Source: Megaleporinus macrocephalus (taxonomy: Eukaryota > Chordata > Actinopteri > Characiformes > Anostomidae). Taken from it: a DNA stretch of 64,000 nucleotides. The stretch is taken from assembly GCA_021613375.1 (NCBI GenBank), contig CM038708.1:34667059-34731058 (forward strand). The letters are read 5' to 3'. Below the pieces are notes generated by a model. The model was not told the DNA's origin. It made no database searches and saw only the letters and a program-made list of their open reading frames with translations. This document shows positions 37,310 through 49,025 of the stretch, piece by piece (within the stretch, counting starts at the first letter, position 1; every line of letters starts with the position of its first letter). Made by a program: the position numbers and the translations under genes.

Positions 37310-39010
37310 ACAGACTCACACAACTGAATCTTTGAATCTTCATATTTTAATCACATTCTTGAGGTTATTTACATACAACTATATATTTGTTTTATGTTCT
37401 TCCGTTCTGACACACAACTTGTACAGGCATATAAGGCAATCATATGTATGTGGTGTCGATCTACCAGGAGAGAAAACAAAGTCATAAATACTACATTCAA
37501 ATGCGCGAGGCATCACACTGACACTGAAGATAACCTCTCGTTTGTTTCTGGATAACATTCATAACGAGTGGAAGAAAAGAGCCAATTAGAAAAGTCCATA
37601 TTAACCCACCGTGTTACTGTGAGAGGTTAGACTGCTTACATAATTCATAATACATTTCAGAACACATCAGTAGAAACACTCATTTTAGACATCAAAGACA
37701 CCAAGAACCTCACAGAATAAAAACAGCTTCGGTTTTAGACCTGCAAGAGCCTCGATGCTGAGGACGTGACGAGACTAATCTTCTCTCCATCAGCCTAACA
37801 GATCTGCCCCCTCACCAGCTTTCCTGACTTGTGTTCTTACTAACCTCAGTGCTAGCTAAAGTGGTTGTATGCCAAGAGCAATATGTGACCATCACATTTA
37901 GTTGTTCTTATTTTAGAAAAAAAATCATAAAAATTACTGATGATCGTTTCTTTAAAAGAAAGTTTCCGGTTCAGACAAAGAGTTTATGACATTCAAACAA
38001 CTCAGTCCAGCTCAGCGCAGGTGTCAATGTGCTCCAGTGCCTAGTTGCATCACTCCAAAAAATTAAGGTGCAAAATACAAATAAAACAAGACTACACATG
38101 CAAAGCCTTGTGTTTTAGATACATCCAGCTTTAAAAATGCTTAATGAAAAAAATACAAAACAAATTAGAAAACAAAACACGTATCATAAAAGTGGATCCT
38201 TTATCATCTTAACATCGTAAAGAAAGTTTTTACTGTTTTTGGGGTTCTGAAGAACTAAGCCAGGTGATTGATTGTCGTTTTGTGAGAGGCCTTGTCTCTT
38301 TGGCCGTTTAGCTTTGTAGAAGATCAGGAAAGTAGGAGCTGATAAGAATTAATAAGAAGTATGTTTGGCAGCAACATGGGGAATATCCTGTACATCTCCC
38401 AGCCCTCTTAACAGCTAGACTACTGCTCTGGTCCACATCCCTCTGGTGATTTTATATTGAACTGTTAGATCAAGGTAAAGCGAAAGCTTAGCGAAAGGTA
38501 TATTCACACTATTTTCCCATTTCAAGCCAGATGTAGCCGGTTGACCAAGTCATGTTTGGTGTGTGAGGTTTCTTTAGTTTGGTGAGACTAGTGTAGGTAA
38601 TAACAGGGCTCTGCACTGGTGAGAACGTGCTTTCATGCTTTCATTACTTACTAACAACATTAGCCTCATAACTCCAGTGCAAAATTGAGTTATCCTGTCT
38701 ATTAACATACAGCAAACATGTCTTGGCAGACTAACCACATGTGGGGTAAGAGAGACGTTGTGTAAATTACATTTTAGACCAAGTATCGGTTTTATATCGT
38801 ACACTAAGATCATACCAAATGCATAGCCGATCCAACCCTTGCTCACCACTGCACAAGATGCCTCCTTCCTCTGCAGATTTGAAATGTATTGCAAAGTGAA
38901 CCAATGGAATACCATCTTTAGTCTGGACCTTTTCCAGTTTCTCCGACCATTTCCGTCGCACACTCCTGATCAGTTGCAGGGAGGACCAAGTGCCTTCGGG
39001 GAGAGTCGCA
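37310..39010 (-). other. retreg1: Probable retreg1 3' UTR
   Basis: No other gene lies between the stop codon at 39011 and the minus-strand ATTAAA at 37351-37346, which is followed by T/G-containing sequence. No AATAAA on the minus strand was found closer. The assignment is by position and is tentative. Confidence 0.35.
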
Positions 39011-39468
39011 TCAGTGACGTCCCAGTAATTTGGAGAAAAAGCCCGGCTCTTTGGTGCCTTTGGGCTGGGTCTCACCGCTGGCCTTCTCCAGGCCCAACTC
39101 CCCTCCTAGCTGCTCCAGCTCAGACTGGTCCAGCAGCTCAAAGTCCTCAGCCTCGCTGTCTGTGTCCTCGGCCAAAGCCTGGGCCAGCGCCGGCGCCGCG
39201 ACTGCCTCTAGACGCTCCTGCATGGCCGCAGTGACCGCAGCTGTAATCACGTCTCCAGCCATCCTCTGCACCAGTCCCAGAGCCTGAGCCGCCGCCGCAT
39301 CCCCCTCCACACCTGCTCCTCGCAGCTGGGTGGGATGGAGGAGAGGTGTGGGCAGACCTATGCTCAGGTCATCATCATCATCACCGTTAGTCCCCAGGCC
39401 GTTATCCAGGGAGGGAAAGTCGGGGAGGCCACCGGAGAACACCTCCTCTTCACTGCGCCGGTCTAAGT
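39011..39468 (-). CDS. retreg1: retreg1 exon 9: C-terminal tail with LIR
   Basis: The terminal coding exon (residues 315-466), acceptor 'gctaacag|acttag', stop TGA at 39013-39011. It contains EEEVFSGGLPDFPSLDNGLG, an acidic DDDDD run, MAGDVITAAVTAAMQERLEA and the LC3-interacting region: acidic EDTDSEAED followed by F424-E-L-L427. It ends PGFFSKLLGRH, like the human SGFLSNLLGGH. Confidence 0.95.
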
Positions 39469-40639
39469 CTGTTAGCACCAGAGAGAGGAGAAGGGTCAGA
39501 AGTCAGTAACTCCTGACTTCTGACCATCCTGGATTGTTCCAATACTTACAGGAAATGCCAGAAACAGTGTGCTTTTAAGATTTAGAGGCTCTAAAAGCAG
39601 GTTTATTTGGTAAGTCATTATTTGGAATGACTGATATTAAATGTCTAACATTTTCAGAGGCCATTTTTTGGCTGAAGATAACAGAAAATATAGCAAATTT
39701 ATGTTTGCTATATTATGGCTTGCTGAAAAGCTGGGGAAACATTAGGTCTTTCAAATGAAGGTAACAAGTACATGTAATTTGTGGCTGTACAAGCTATTTG
39801 ATACTTCATTAAATACAGCTTGGCTCAAGAAAAGAACTTTAGTATATCTGTTGATTAATGAAAGTGCTCTTTCCCATGCTATACAATATTGTGGCAGCTC
39901 TTGTCTGGCACAGGAAAAATATAAATTTGAAATGTAGGCATTTAATTTGCAATGGTTCATAAATCAGAATCAGTTACCACAATACAAACAGTTTTCAAAT
40001 GTTTACTGTAAAGTGAATAGTAAATAATGAAGTAAGCAATGAAAGGTTAACTAGGCACCTCTGCATCTTCTGTTCTTACAATTTTCTATAAACCAAAGAA
40101 TAAAACAAAGAATAAAACAGTTGCAAAGTAACATTTATAAATCAGAATGTTTGAACTATAGGACACATATCTACTGTATTAAGCTAAACTGCAAAACGGG
40201 TAAAAAGGATCTCAAGTACTTCACTGAAGACACACGGAGGGCCAAACTACCTCCAATGCTGCATCATATTTTAGAAGTTACGCACCTCAACCCAAGAATA
40301 ACATCTAAAAATTACCAGTAACCAGAATCAACAGCTCAAAATGATTTACCAATGCACTTTTGTATTATAAGTATAATACATCTTTAAGACTATCACTAAA
40401 GTATAAAGTAAACTATTTATTGTTCAGAAACAAATAAAGAAAACAAGCCTGATGCAGTTACTCAGCAGATGGCTTTTTGAGGTGAGATGAATGTAACCAG
40501 AGAGAAGGAGGATGATGCATGACTGAGCTATTCAGGTAGAACCTATTTTCAACCCACTCTAAGAAGGCCCTGTTAGCTGTCATGGAGTGATTTCACTAGA
40601 TTTCTCAGCACTGAAGCAGACAGAAAGACACAATCTCAC

Positions 40640-40763
40640 CCTCCGAGTTCTCCGTCTGAGGCGTGTGTCCCTCCGATAAGTTAAAGGTGCCATTATCTGT
40701 CCATGTTACTTCAGAGACTTCGGTGTCTGATACAGACAGCTCCCTGCATGCTGTGGAGTCCAG
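40640..40763 (-). CDS. retreg1: retreg1 exon 8
   Basis: A 124-nt exon, acceptor 'gtttcag|ctgg', donor 'ggagg|gtgaga'. It encodes [20 protein letters not shown] and [15 protein letters not shown], residues 274-315, nearly identical to the conserved block of RETREG1. It is among the most reliable anchors for the family call. Confidence 0.92.
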
Positions 40764-40869
40764 CTGAAACACAGAGTCAGTTTCACTTACCCTCTCACCT
40801 CACACTGAAAGAGAACCTTTACACTGGCTCTCCTACAACCCGACAGCAGATAGGGAAATGTTCACTCAC

Positions 40870-40940
40870 CTTAGGGAACAATGAGGACAGATCAGCTTCA
40901 ATGCTCTCCTTCTCAGTCTGTGCCTGCAGCAATCTCTTCT
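40870..40940 (-). CDS. retreg1: retreg1 exon 7
   Basis: A 71-nt exon, acceptor 'ttctccag|agaag', donor 'cctaag|gtgagt'. It encodes KRLLQAQTEKESIEADLSSL then FPK, residues 250-273, the charged cytosolic start of the C-terminal tail. Confidence 0.85.
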
Positions 40941-41039
40941 CTGGAGAAAAAGAGGAAGACGGGAGTCGAGTTCAGCTAAAGTGTATTTACTATAAAACCA
41001 GAGGGCAATAAGTTTGGAGGTAAATGCAGGTAAGTTAAT

Positions 41040-41123
41040 GAACAAAACAAAACAAAACAAAACAAAACAAAACAAAACAAAACAAAACAAAACAAAACAA
41101 AACAAAACAAAACAAAACAAAAC
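41040..41123. repeat. (CAAAA)n microsatellite
   Basis: About sixteen perfect 5-bp units in retreg1 intron 6; they create a spurious Lys/Thr/Asn-rich frame. Confidence 0.97.
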
Positions 41124-42116
41124 TACATCATGGACTGAAATTAATTCAGATCAATGTAAATTAGTGCTTTTAATAAAGCATACATGTTTCAATTTACAAA
41201 TACATTTATTTTTTGGTTACTGAGGTTAAAGTTAAGGCTAAACTTGTTATGTTACTATTGTTATACAATAATATCTCACTGAAATTTTATAAACTAGGTA
41301 GCAATACATAAACCAATAGTTCACAATTTCAATTATTTTGACCATAACAAGTACAACTGTAATAAATTAACAGAAATCCATTAACAGAAACTGCTTATCT
41401 GTAAATTAATGTAAACTGTTTGATTAGTGAGATTTAATCATATAAGAAATTCATGTGATTAATTTTATTACTTTTATTACATTACTTTTATTACTTTATT
41501 TCTCAACCAAATATCACTGCAGAACCTTATATCCCCGTATGTTGTTTTCAGTTTTTGCCATAGTTTGAAAAAGCCTGTGGATCTTTACATTGTGTGTAAA
41601 ATACATAATAAATGGCCCCCAATAACCTAAAAACATCCGGTTATACAGACTTACATTAAAAATACAGTTAATTTTACTTACTCCTGTAAAGTGCTCATTT
41701 TGAAGGCTTTGTTACAACAGCAGCGACATATAATTGCTTGTCTTCAGAATGTCTTCTGAAGAATATTAGCCTCACATTGGAAGCATTGTATAAATGTTCT
41801 GGCAACAAAATTAGTTTTATATTATTAAAAATAGAGACTTTTGAACAATTTTGTGTATATACTGTATACTAAGCGTATGACATACAGTTGGGGTCCAAAA
41901 CCCCAACACTACATTGAAAATCTAGGATTTGTAGAATTCTGGTAGCTCTTTAAGGTTTTTACTGGTGCGGCATATGTAGAGCTTTGTCTTCCATAATTTT
42001 TAGTTTTGAAAAGAAAATTTCATCACACTGCGATCATTTCTGGGAAAGTTCTGCCACCAATGTTGAAATTTGTGTTCAGTCAAGCACTCATCTAACCCTG
42101 TTTAAATTTTTAGAAT

Positions 42117-42773
42117 TCTGATAGCTCTGATAGCTCTGATAGCTCTGATAGCTCCGATAGCTCTGATAGCTCTGATAGCTCTGATATCTCTAATAGCTCT
42201 GATAGCTCTAATAGCTCTGATTGCTCTGATATCACTAATAGCTCTGATATCTCTGATAGCTCCGATAGCTCTGATAGCTCTGATATCTCTAATAGCTCTG
42301 ATAGCTCTGATAGCTCTGATATATCTAATAGCTCTGATAGCTCTGATATCTCTAATAGCTCTGATAGCTCTGATAGCTCTGATATCTCTAATAGCTCTGA
42401 TAGCTCTAATAGCTCTGATATCTCTGATAGCTCCGATAGCTCTGATAGCTCTGATATTTCTAATAGCTCTGATAGCTCCGATAGCTCTGATAGCTCTGAT
42501 ATCTCAGATATCTCTGATAGCTCTGATAGCTCTGATAGCTCTGATATCTCTGATATCTCTAATAGCTCTGATAGCTCTGATATCTCTCATAGCTCTGATA
42601 TCTCTGATAGCTCTAATAGCTCTAATAGCTCTGATAGCTCTGATATCTCTGATAGCTCTGATAGCTCCGATAGCTCCGATATCTCTGATAGCTCCGATAG
42701 CTCCGATAGCTCTAATATCTCTAATAGCTCTGATAGCTCTGATAGCTCTAATAGCTCTGATAGCTCTAATAGC
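42117..42773. repeat. 9-bp minisatellite (tctgatagc)n
   Basis: 657 bp, or 73 units, in retreg1 intron 6. Main variants are tctgatagc, tctgatatc, tctaatagc and tccgatagc, with all lengths multiples of nine. The 9-bp period keeps minus-strand frames open as Ser-Glu-Leu repeats; these are not coding. The array starts inside 'agaattctgatagctc', almost the same as a single-copy 'agaattctggtagctc' about 185 bp upstream (41933). Confidence 0.97.
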
Positions 42774-43129
42774 GTGTTCAAATTCTGCATTATTTCTGAG
42801 TCACTATTCAAATTTAAGAAAATTGTTGATGCTGACCATGGCCTGACCTCTTCCACTGAAGCTTAAGTTCAGTCAAATCTCAATGATCGACTCATCACAG
42901 GTTTTGCACAAACAAGTGGAGTCCAAGCAGAAAGCACTCGACCATTACAGCAAAAAAGAGGACGTACCAAAGAGGCACCTAAGAAATTCTGACAATATTA
43001 TAAAGACACTACATTTCTAGATTAAATTTAAAAATAATACAATAGTGCACTCAGATATTTGGACTCAAATTATATGTTTTGTTTACTTGTGAAAATAAGA
43101 CGTTCTCTACAAGAAACATATTTTTCTAT

Positions 43130-43325
43130 ACATTTTGGTAATTAATATTAAAAAATAATACACTACACTACACTAATACGCAATTGTATTTTTTACCAAC
43201 ATGCTGAATTCAGTAAATAAACAGCAACTGTGCATTAAAATGTGCAGAAATGTGATCTATGTTGAGAACATATAATTACTTTTGACTTTTTGACCAAAGG
43301 TGTTCAAACTTTTGCATATGATCCT
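43130..43325. mobile_element. MITE fragment, 'gcaaaagtttgggc' family, reversed
   Basis: It ends with 'gtgttcaaacttttgcatat', the reverse complement of the family terminus, and contains 'cagcaactgtgcattaaaat'. It abuts the donor side of retreg1 exon 6 (43373) within about 50 bases. Confidence 0.5.
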
Positions 43326-43372
43326 AAAATGTTTGTGGATAATGTGGTGTACAAGAGAACAAATTACACTAC

Positions 43373-43495
43373 CATGGTTCTCCTTGATCTTCTGAAGGAA
43401 TTCTCTCACTCCAAAGTCCAGTTTCTGCAGAACTGGATCCAACCACATCCCAAATTCATGTGACGACACAAGAGGCCACAGGAAAATGCCTAGCA
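43373..43495 (-). CDS. retreg1: retreg1 exon 6: second hairpin, second half, and amphipathic helix
   Basis: A 123-nt exon, acceptor 'gctccag|tgctag', donor 'accatg|gtagtg'. It encodes VLGIFLWPLVSSHEF and then LDPVLQKLDFGVREFLQKIK, residues 209-250. The acceptor at 43496/43497 is chosen over the nearby 'ctag' at 43490/43491 because it keeps the frame with exon 5. Confidence 0.85.
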
Positions 43496-43825
43496 CTGGA
43501 GCGAACAGATGGACAGAGCATTAGCACACGTCATGGGTCTGCCAGCGTGCTTCAGAACCTGCTGACTGCAAGGAACTGGAGAAGGCAGAGAATGAGTGAG
43601 AATGTCGTCATGATTACATTACTGGGAATCCGCTATCACATGTCACGCCTTCTGGTGTTCACCGGGATACTGAGAATGATGCGTGATGGAAATCTCTCTC
43701 TCGTAGCCAGTAATAATAACAATCATCTAATAAATATCTAATAAATATGTAAACAAACTGAGAAAACATCACGTCATTAGGAGAGAAATCAGTCCCTTTA
43801 CATTGATCAGCACTAGCATACTTAC

Positions 43826-43910
43826 CAATAATGTATGAAATAACAATTCCTGGAATGTAACGCCCCAGCACTGCCAGGAAAGAACATAAACTGCACACCA
43901 GCAGACAGAA
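43826..43910 (-). CDS. retreg1: retreg1 exon 5: second hairpin, first half
   Basis: An 85-nt exon, acceptor 'ttgcag|ttctg', donor 'attattg|gtaagt'. It encodes FCLLVCSLCSFLAVLGRYIP and GIVISYII, residues 181-208, a membrane-inserted segment closely matching the human [20 protein letters not shown]. Confidence 0.92.
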
Positions 43911-44011
43911 CTGCAACCAGAAACAAACACAGACTTTAAATACACCTGTACAGCACAGAGACACGTACAGAGTTGAGCAAGTTCAGCTGAAGTGCACTGG
44001 CTGTACAGTAC

Positions 44012-44138
44012 CTTGCCTGGATTCTGCTGTTTGAAAGACGAGGTCTCTGCAAGGAACAGCTTGAAGCTCATCCAGGAGTCTGTGAACTGAGCTTCTGCTC
44101 CAGATCTGCCTTCCTGGCCTGAGTCAACCATCTCCCAG
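44012..44138 (-). CDS. retreg1: retreg1 exon 4
   Basis: A 127-nt exon, acceptor 'ccgtag|ctggga', donor 'ggcaag|gtactg'. It encodes WEMVDSGQEG, then DSWMSFKLFLAETSSFKQQN and PGK, residues 139-180: the cytosolic linker between the two membrane hairpins. It is shared by the long and the proposed short isoform. Confidence 0.9.
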
Positions 44139-47100
44139 CTACGGACAGATAAAAAGTCTTATCGTTGAAATCAGAGTATCACTCATTAATGCTAAGCCTG
44201 ACCACTTAGCACTAGCCACATACTCAGCATATAATACTAACGTGATGCTTATTCACACCTTTTACTCTGCATTAAAGTAATGTTAACGCGCAGCTTCTAG
44301 TAGTCATCATAAATACTAACTTCTAGTAGCCGCCATTAACATGATACTATTACAACTTCTAGAAGTCATCAATAACGTGATGCTAATTTATAACTTCTAG
44401 AAGTCATCATTAACATGATGTTAATTTATCACTCCCAACGTCACACCTACGATACACAAGAGATCATTCACAGCACAAGAGGACAGCAGACACTGAGGAG
44501 CACATTACTCATAAAGAACCCACTGGCCCTCAGCAGGTTAGCCTCAGGCTGGTCAGGCTAACTCTTTTTTTGAGAAGTTTGATCATAAAATGTGAATGAT
44601 TGCTTGTCTTTTGGTTTTGATTAGCCATGTAGCCTTTACCATGTTAACTAGTCAGTATGCACAGAAAAGTTATGTATGTGTATAAAGTGGAACAGATGGA
44701 CACATGCAGATAGAGCAGAGCAGCAAATGTAATGATTCTGACACACTTAAGATTTTTTTAAGTGTTTACTGCTGCAGCATATGTACATTTCCAGGGAAGT
44801 TCTGCTACTGAAGTTGAAACTTGTGTTTAGCCCTCATTTGACACCCCGTTCACCTGAGTTAATAAAAGCCCACAAGATTGAAAACAAATGCATGAGGCCA
44901 AGTGGCTAAGTATTTGCTAAAATCACTAGCGGGTGACTAGTAACTGCAATTAATGCGATCCTGGATTACAAATTCTAAATGAGTAACTAAGCTGCTAATT
45001 TAGCTACGTTTTATTGATCTTTGTGGTGCTTTATATTTACTGTCTTTATTTTTGTTTTTGTGTAGCTACTTTTCTCTCTATGCTAGCTTAGCTGTGGCTT
45101 AACAACTTCCAGTGAAGCTTAGTTAACAGTTTTTTTGGGTTAACATCTAGCTAATACAGCTCATTAACATGTCACTTTGAAAAAAGGTCCACATGTAAGA
45201 AACTAGGCCAGCATGCATGTGTATAGTTTAAACATTTAGCACTCCACATATAACATGTCTCTCAAGCATAACTTTGGACTCAGAGAAAATAACTTCCTAA
45301 AGCTCTCATTAGAAGCCCCATCTTAATGTAGAGTGGGTTACTGTCCAAGGTTGGCTAATGGCTCGTCACATAAAAAGCAAAAAGTAAAGGTCACCAGGGG
45401 GCAATAAGGCCACATTGCCTGAGGTTGAAAGGGAGCCCGCTAATGAGCCTCTCCTTTGACCTTGTTCCAGGGCAGTGCTCAACATGTGTTCATTAAAGTC
45501 ATGGGTCTTGTAGCATATGTGAAACACTTCCAGTGGTTAACACTGACTTTCCAGCAGTTACAGTAGTATATAAATCAGTATATGTGTACTGTAGACAACT
45601 GTATGCAGGCAATCACAATGACTATATTTACAAGTGGGCAATTGAAGGGTGTTTCTTTACCAGCTGTCCTGGAACCTGGAAGTGTGAAATAGTTTACAGT
45701 CTCCATAGTGATCCAGTTACAGCAATGTAGATGAGGATTCCTCTAACTTAGCGCGGCATCAGCTTAACGGGAAGAAAATGCAAAGATACAGGCTCCAGAG
45801 TTCTCGCAACTGCTGCATGAAGGTGTTTTTTTTTTTTTTCAAAACAACATATGCTAAACACTTAAATACTCCAATCTTTTCTATTGTTTCCATTCTCCAA
45901 CCATGTCCTACATTTTTCTTGTATTTCTTTTACTCCCTAAGGTCCACAAAATGTTTGTCTGTTTTATGTACTAAAAATTTACCAAGTTAATTTTTACATT
46001 AATATTTTCTAACATGTATTCATCCCTAAGAACCCCTAAACAGGCATTTTGTTAATGTGTCTTTAAGACTGACATGTGTAAATGGTCTTTGTTCTAAAAG
46101 TATTGTCCCTCAATCAAAAAACCTGAAACACAACTTTAACATGAATTGGTGGGGTTAAACTGCTGAATTAATGGATATATGTCAGTGTGTTTTTTTCATG
46201 ACATCACTAAATCAGTGCACTAAAACAGGCTGTTATTAAAGGTATTAAATGATATGATTAGAAACGTTATCAATGTTTATAACATTATATTATGATTTTC
46301 CTTGATATGAGCCACTTTTCTGTTTAAAGGCAAATCAAACTGCACAGTCCTATTTGACCCAGATGGGTAGAGACTGTCATAGAATTCAAAGATGACACTT
46401 GTGAAGTTTGTGAAGCATCACCTAGCACGGCTACAGAAAGTTCTATCTGAAGCTTTATGTGGAAAAGCCGTTGAGTGAGGTTTATACACAAATAAGATTT
46501 AAAATACAAGGAAACTCTGTATGTGTTTCTCTAATGCAAAGCAGTCAAACCACCAAACTGACCTAAACAAACAGTAAGTGTTTGTTGAGATACTTAAACC
46601 GTACTTATTAATAAACTCATTTATTTATTTATCTTATTCTTAATTTGGTACTGAGTACAGCAACAATAACAGCACTGTTCATGTTTCAGATCTTCTACTA
46701 TTCTAGGGTACAACTCTCCTCAGTCTTCCAAAAGTATGTGGATAGTTATACATGAAGTGGACTGTGGGGTGACAGGACTGTAAAGGTAGAGTTAAACACC
46801 TTCAGTGATGACAGCTGAGACAAAGAAATATCCTTCCACCATAACAACTCTATAGCTTGTCAGCCTACCAGCTACAGAAATACAGACAGGAGTAAGTCAA
46901 ATGACTGTCTCTTGAGTATGTAACTGCATTTGTTCCAGGGGTACATTTTCAGTACCTTTATTTACGAAAAATAATTGTACCATATTTAATGGAATAATTT
47001 AATGAAATGTACTGACTTTTGTTTTGTCTCCATTATGTTAATGAAAGGTATAGATTTATACTTTTCCCCCTAGGAAAAAAATAACTAAGGTACACAGTTG

Positions 47101-48777
47101 GACCTTAAAAGGCACAGTTGTTCAGAGTGGCATCACAAGCTTTATCCTATTCATGGAATCCATAAAAGTCACAATGCACCTCAAACCACTTCGAAGGATA
47201 GTCTCTCACAGTCAGCCTTCATATAAAGGCCCTTGGCTTAGCTTTCAATGAATTATCCTGACGTTCAGAAAAGGGCATCTTAAGAATCCTTGGCAAGGGA
47301 TGAGTATCTATTAACAGATGTTCAGTCAAGCAATGTCCTTTATCTGGCTGTTGGGTTGCCCCTTACAGCTGTCTCTGCTTCTGCTCGCCAGGTTAACACG
47401 TCAAAACACTCTTCGAACTAGCTGTACTAGCACAAACAAACTTACACTCGAAACATCAACAGCTGGAGTACGACACTGAGAAGAGTGTCTTGGACACACT
47501 TCCATGAAGGGTCACATGCCTGTTACTTATTACATTCTAAGCACAAGCTAATGAAGACAGCGTTTCCTAAGAAACTGATCACATGGAGAGCAACAGCACA
47601 TGTGACGATGAGGCAACCTGGATCACATTAGCATTTCCCCGTCCGGAGGGAGGCTGATACGAGTGCTAGATTAGCGTTAGCGCCAGAGAAGACGGCTTGC
47701 CCAACACAGAGCAAAGCGGGTGGCTGGGCTTCAATGAGGTGTGATCCCCACATGATCCTGTGTGCCTCATAAAAGCGTTAGCAGGGGTCATCTTCCATGA
47801 CAAGGAAATGGCAGCTGGAGAAGGCTGGTCATCCTCTGCTACCACGTGGTATTGCATGCCGCAAAACCGTAAAGTCCACATATGTTCCACACTGGTGTCC
47901 TATAGCAAAGTAGGCCAACTATGCCAATGTGATACATTGCATAACATCACAATGACAATTTGTCAAATAAATGACTTCAAGGTCCCACAACGGTCCTCTA
48001 TTATTACAGCTTTCATTGTTCGGTTAGTAATAATATGTGGTTGGAAAGCTTGTTAAAACGTGTGAGAAGGCCTGCTATGCCTTGTTTCATTCTGACAACT
48101 GTTAACCCAGGAGACCAAAAGCCAGACAGCTGCTCATTTCCACAGCCATACTAATCTTTAAAGCAACACGTTGGAGAAACTAACAAGCCTAGTGACAGCA
48201 TCCAGAAATAGCCCGAAAGCAACAGCTGACCAATTTGTGAAATGGTGGTGAAAACGCTAGCACCTCTGCCTGTCTCAACAGCTGGGGAAAAACTGGGAAA
48301 ACACTACTGAACCTCTTTAACATGTTCCTCAGAAGCTACAGCTGATGCTTCCAAGATGGCCACCAAGGCAAGTACAGATAGACCCACTTGGGTTTCATTG
48401 TTGTGTAGCCTCCACGCACGTATGAACCTTCAATAAAGCCCTTGTGAGAAGACCCCTGATCTCTGCTGCCAAGTAAGCGGGGCATTCCATGACAGACTTG
48501 TCATAGAGACAGCGCGGTCCACAGGAAACAAAAATAAGTCAAGGCTAATACCACCAAACTATCTGAAACATGAAACCTTCACTAAGGTTCTGAACATTGA
48601 CTAATTTCTAAAAACAAATCAAGTAAATGAGACAATACAAACGTGCCCTATACAACCAGATCTTCCACTTCTGTTGTGTTTTTTTCAAAATAGCCCACCT
48701 CTCTCTTTAAGCTACCCTTTACCATCCACTTTCCTTAGACAACACTCAGTCTCCATATCCTGATAAGAAGTCCGTAC

Positions 48778-48827
48778 CTTAACCCTGACCCACGGTCTTC
48801 CGAGGCCATCTCAGCGGCTTTGACCAT
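48778..48827 (-). CDS. retreg1: retreg1 alternative first coding exon (short isoform)
   Basis: Minus-strand ATG at 48827, sixteen codons (MVKAAEMASEDRGSGL) plus two bases, then donor 'ttaag|gtacgg'. The two bases complete Ser with exon 4 and read on as SWEMVDS. Human RETREG1 has a short isoform whose own first exon ends in SWEV. As I remember it, that exon is a similar short acidic, Gly-containing peptide. An in-frame TAA lies 39 nt upstream, so the start is bounded. Total coding length is 50+988 = 1038 nt, 345 aa, close to the human short form (about 356 aa). The product would lack the first hairpin but keep the second hairpin and the LIR. The second Met (48809) is an alternative start. No transcript evidence is available. 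Confidence 0.7.
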
Positions 48828-48959
48828 GAAGAAGGTCCTCAGTGAGGTAAGACTAAGGTCCGGTTAGGTTTCAGCCGCAGTGTCTGTTGCTCAGTGACCC
48901 TCAGAGTCCACTCTGCATGCCACACTGAGCCACAGTCTCCAGTGTTTATGTTGAGCTAG

Positions 48960-49025
48960 GCCCCAGCTTCACTATTTCAATCCAGCCCAGTCTAAAAATA
49001 CCAGAGCCACACACAGCATTCCACA
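48960..49025 (-). promoter_or_regulatory. Candidate promoter of the short retreg1 isoform
   Basis: About 165 bases upstream of the alternative ATG the minus strand carries 'ggtatttttagac' (48989-49001), which fits both a MEF2-type A/T site and a weak TATA box. A 'ggaatg' (MCAT-like) lies just upstream, near 49018-49023. If used, the 5' UTR would be about 140 nt. Motifs are seen; function and tissue are inferred. Confidence 0.35.

Noticed and set aside
42587..42856. Ser-Glu-Leu repeat protein on the minus strand
   Set aside because: It is a translation of the 9-bp intronic minisatellite.
39011..44138. Assignment to RETREG2 or RETREG3
   Set aside because: The inter-hairpin exon, the [10 protein letters not shown] block and the ending FELLDQSEL...LLGxH fit RETREG1 best. 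I do not recall this combination in the other two paralogues.
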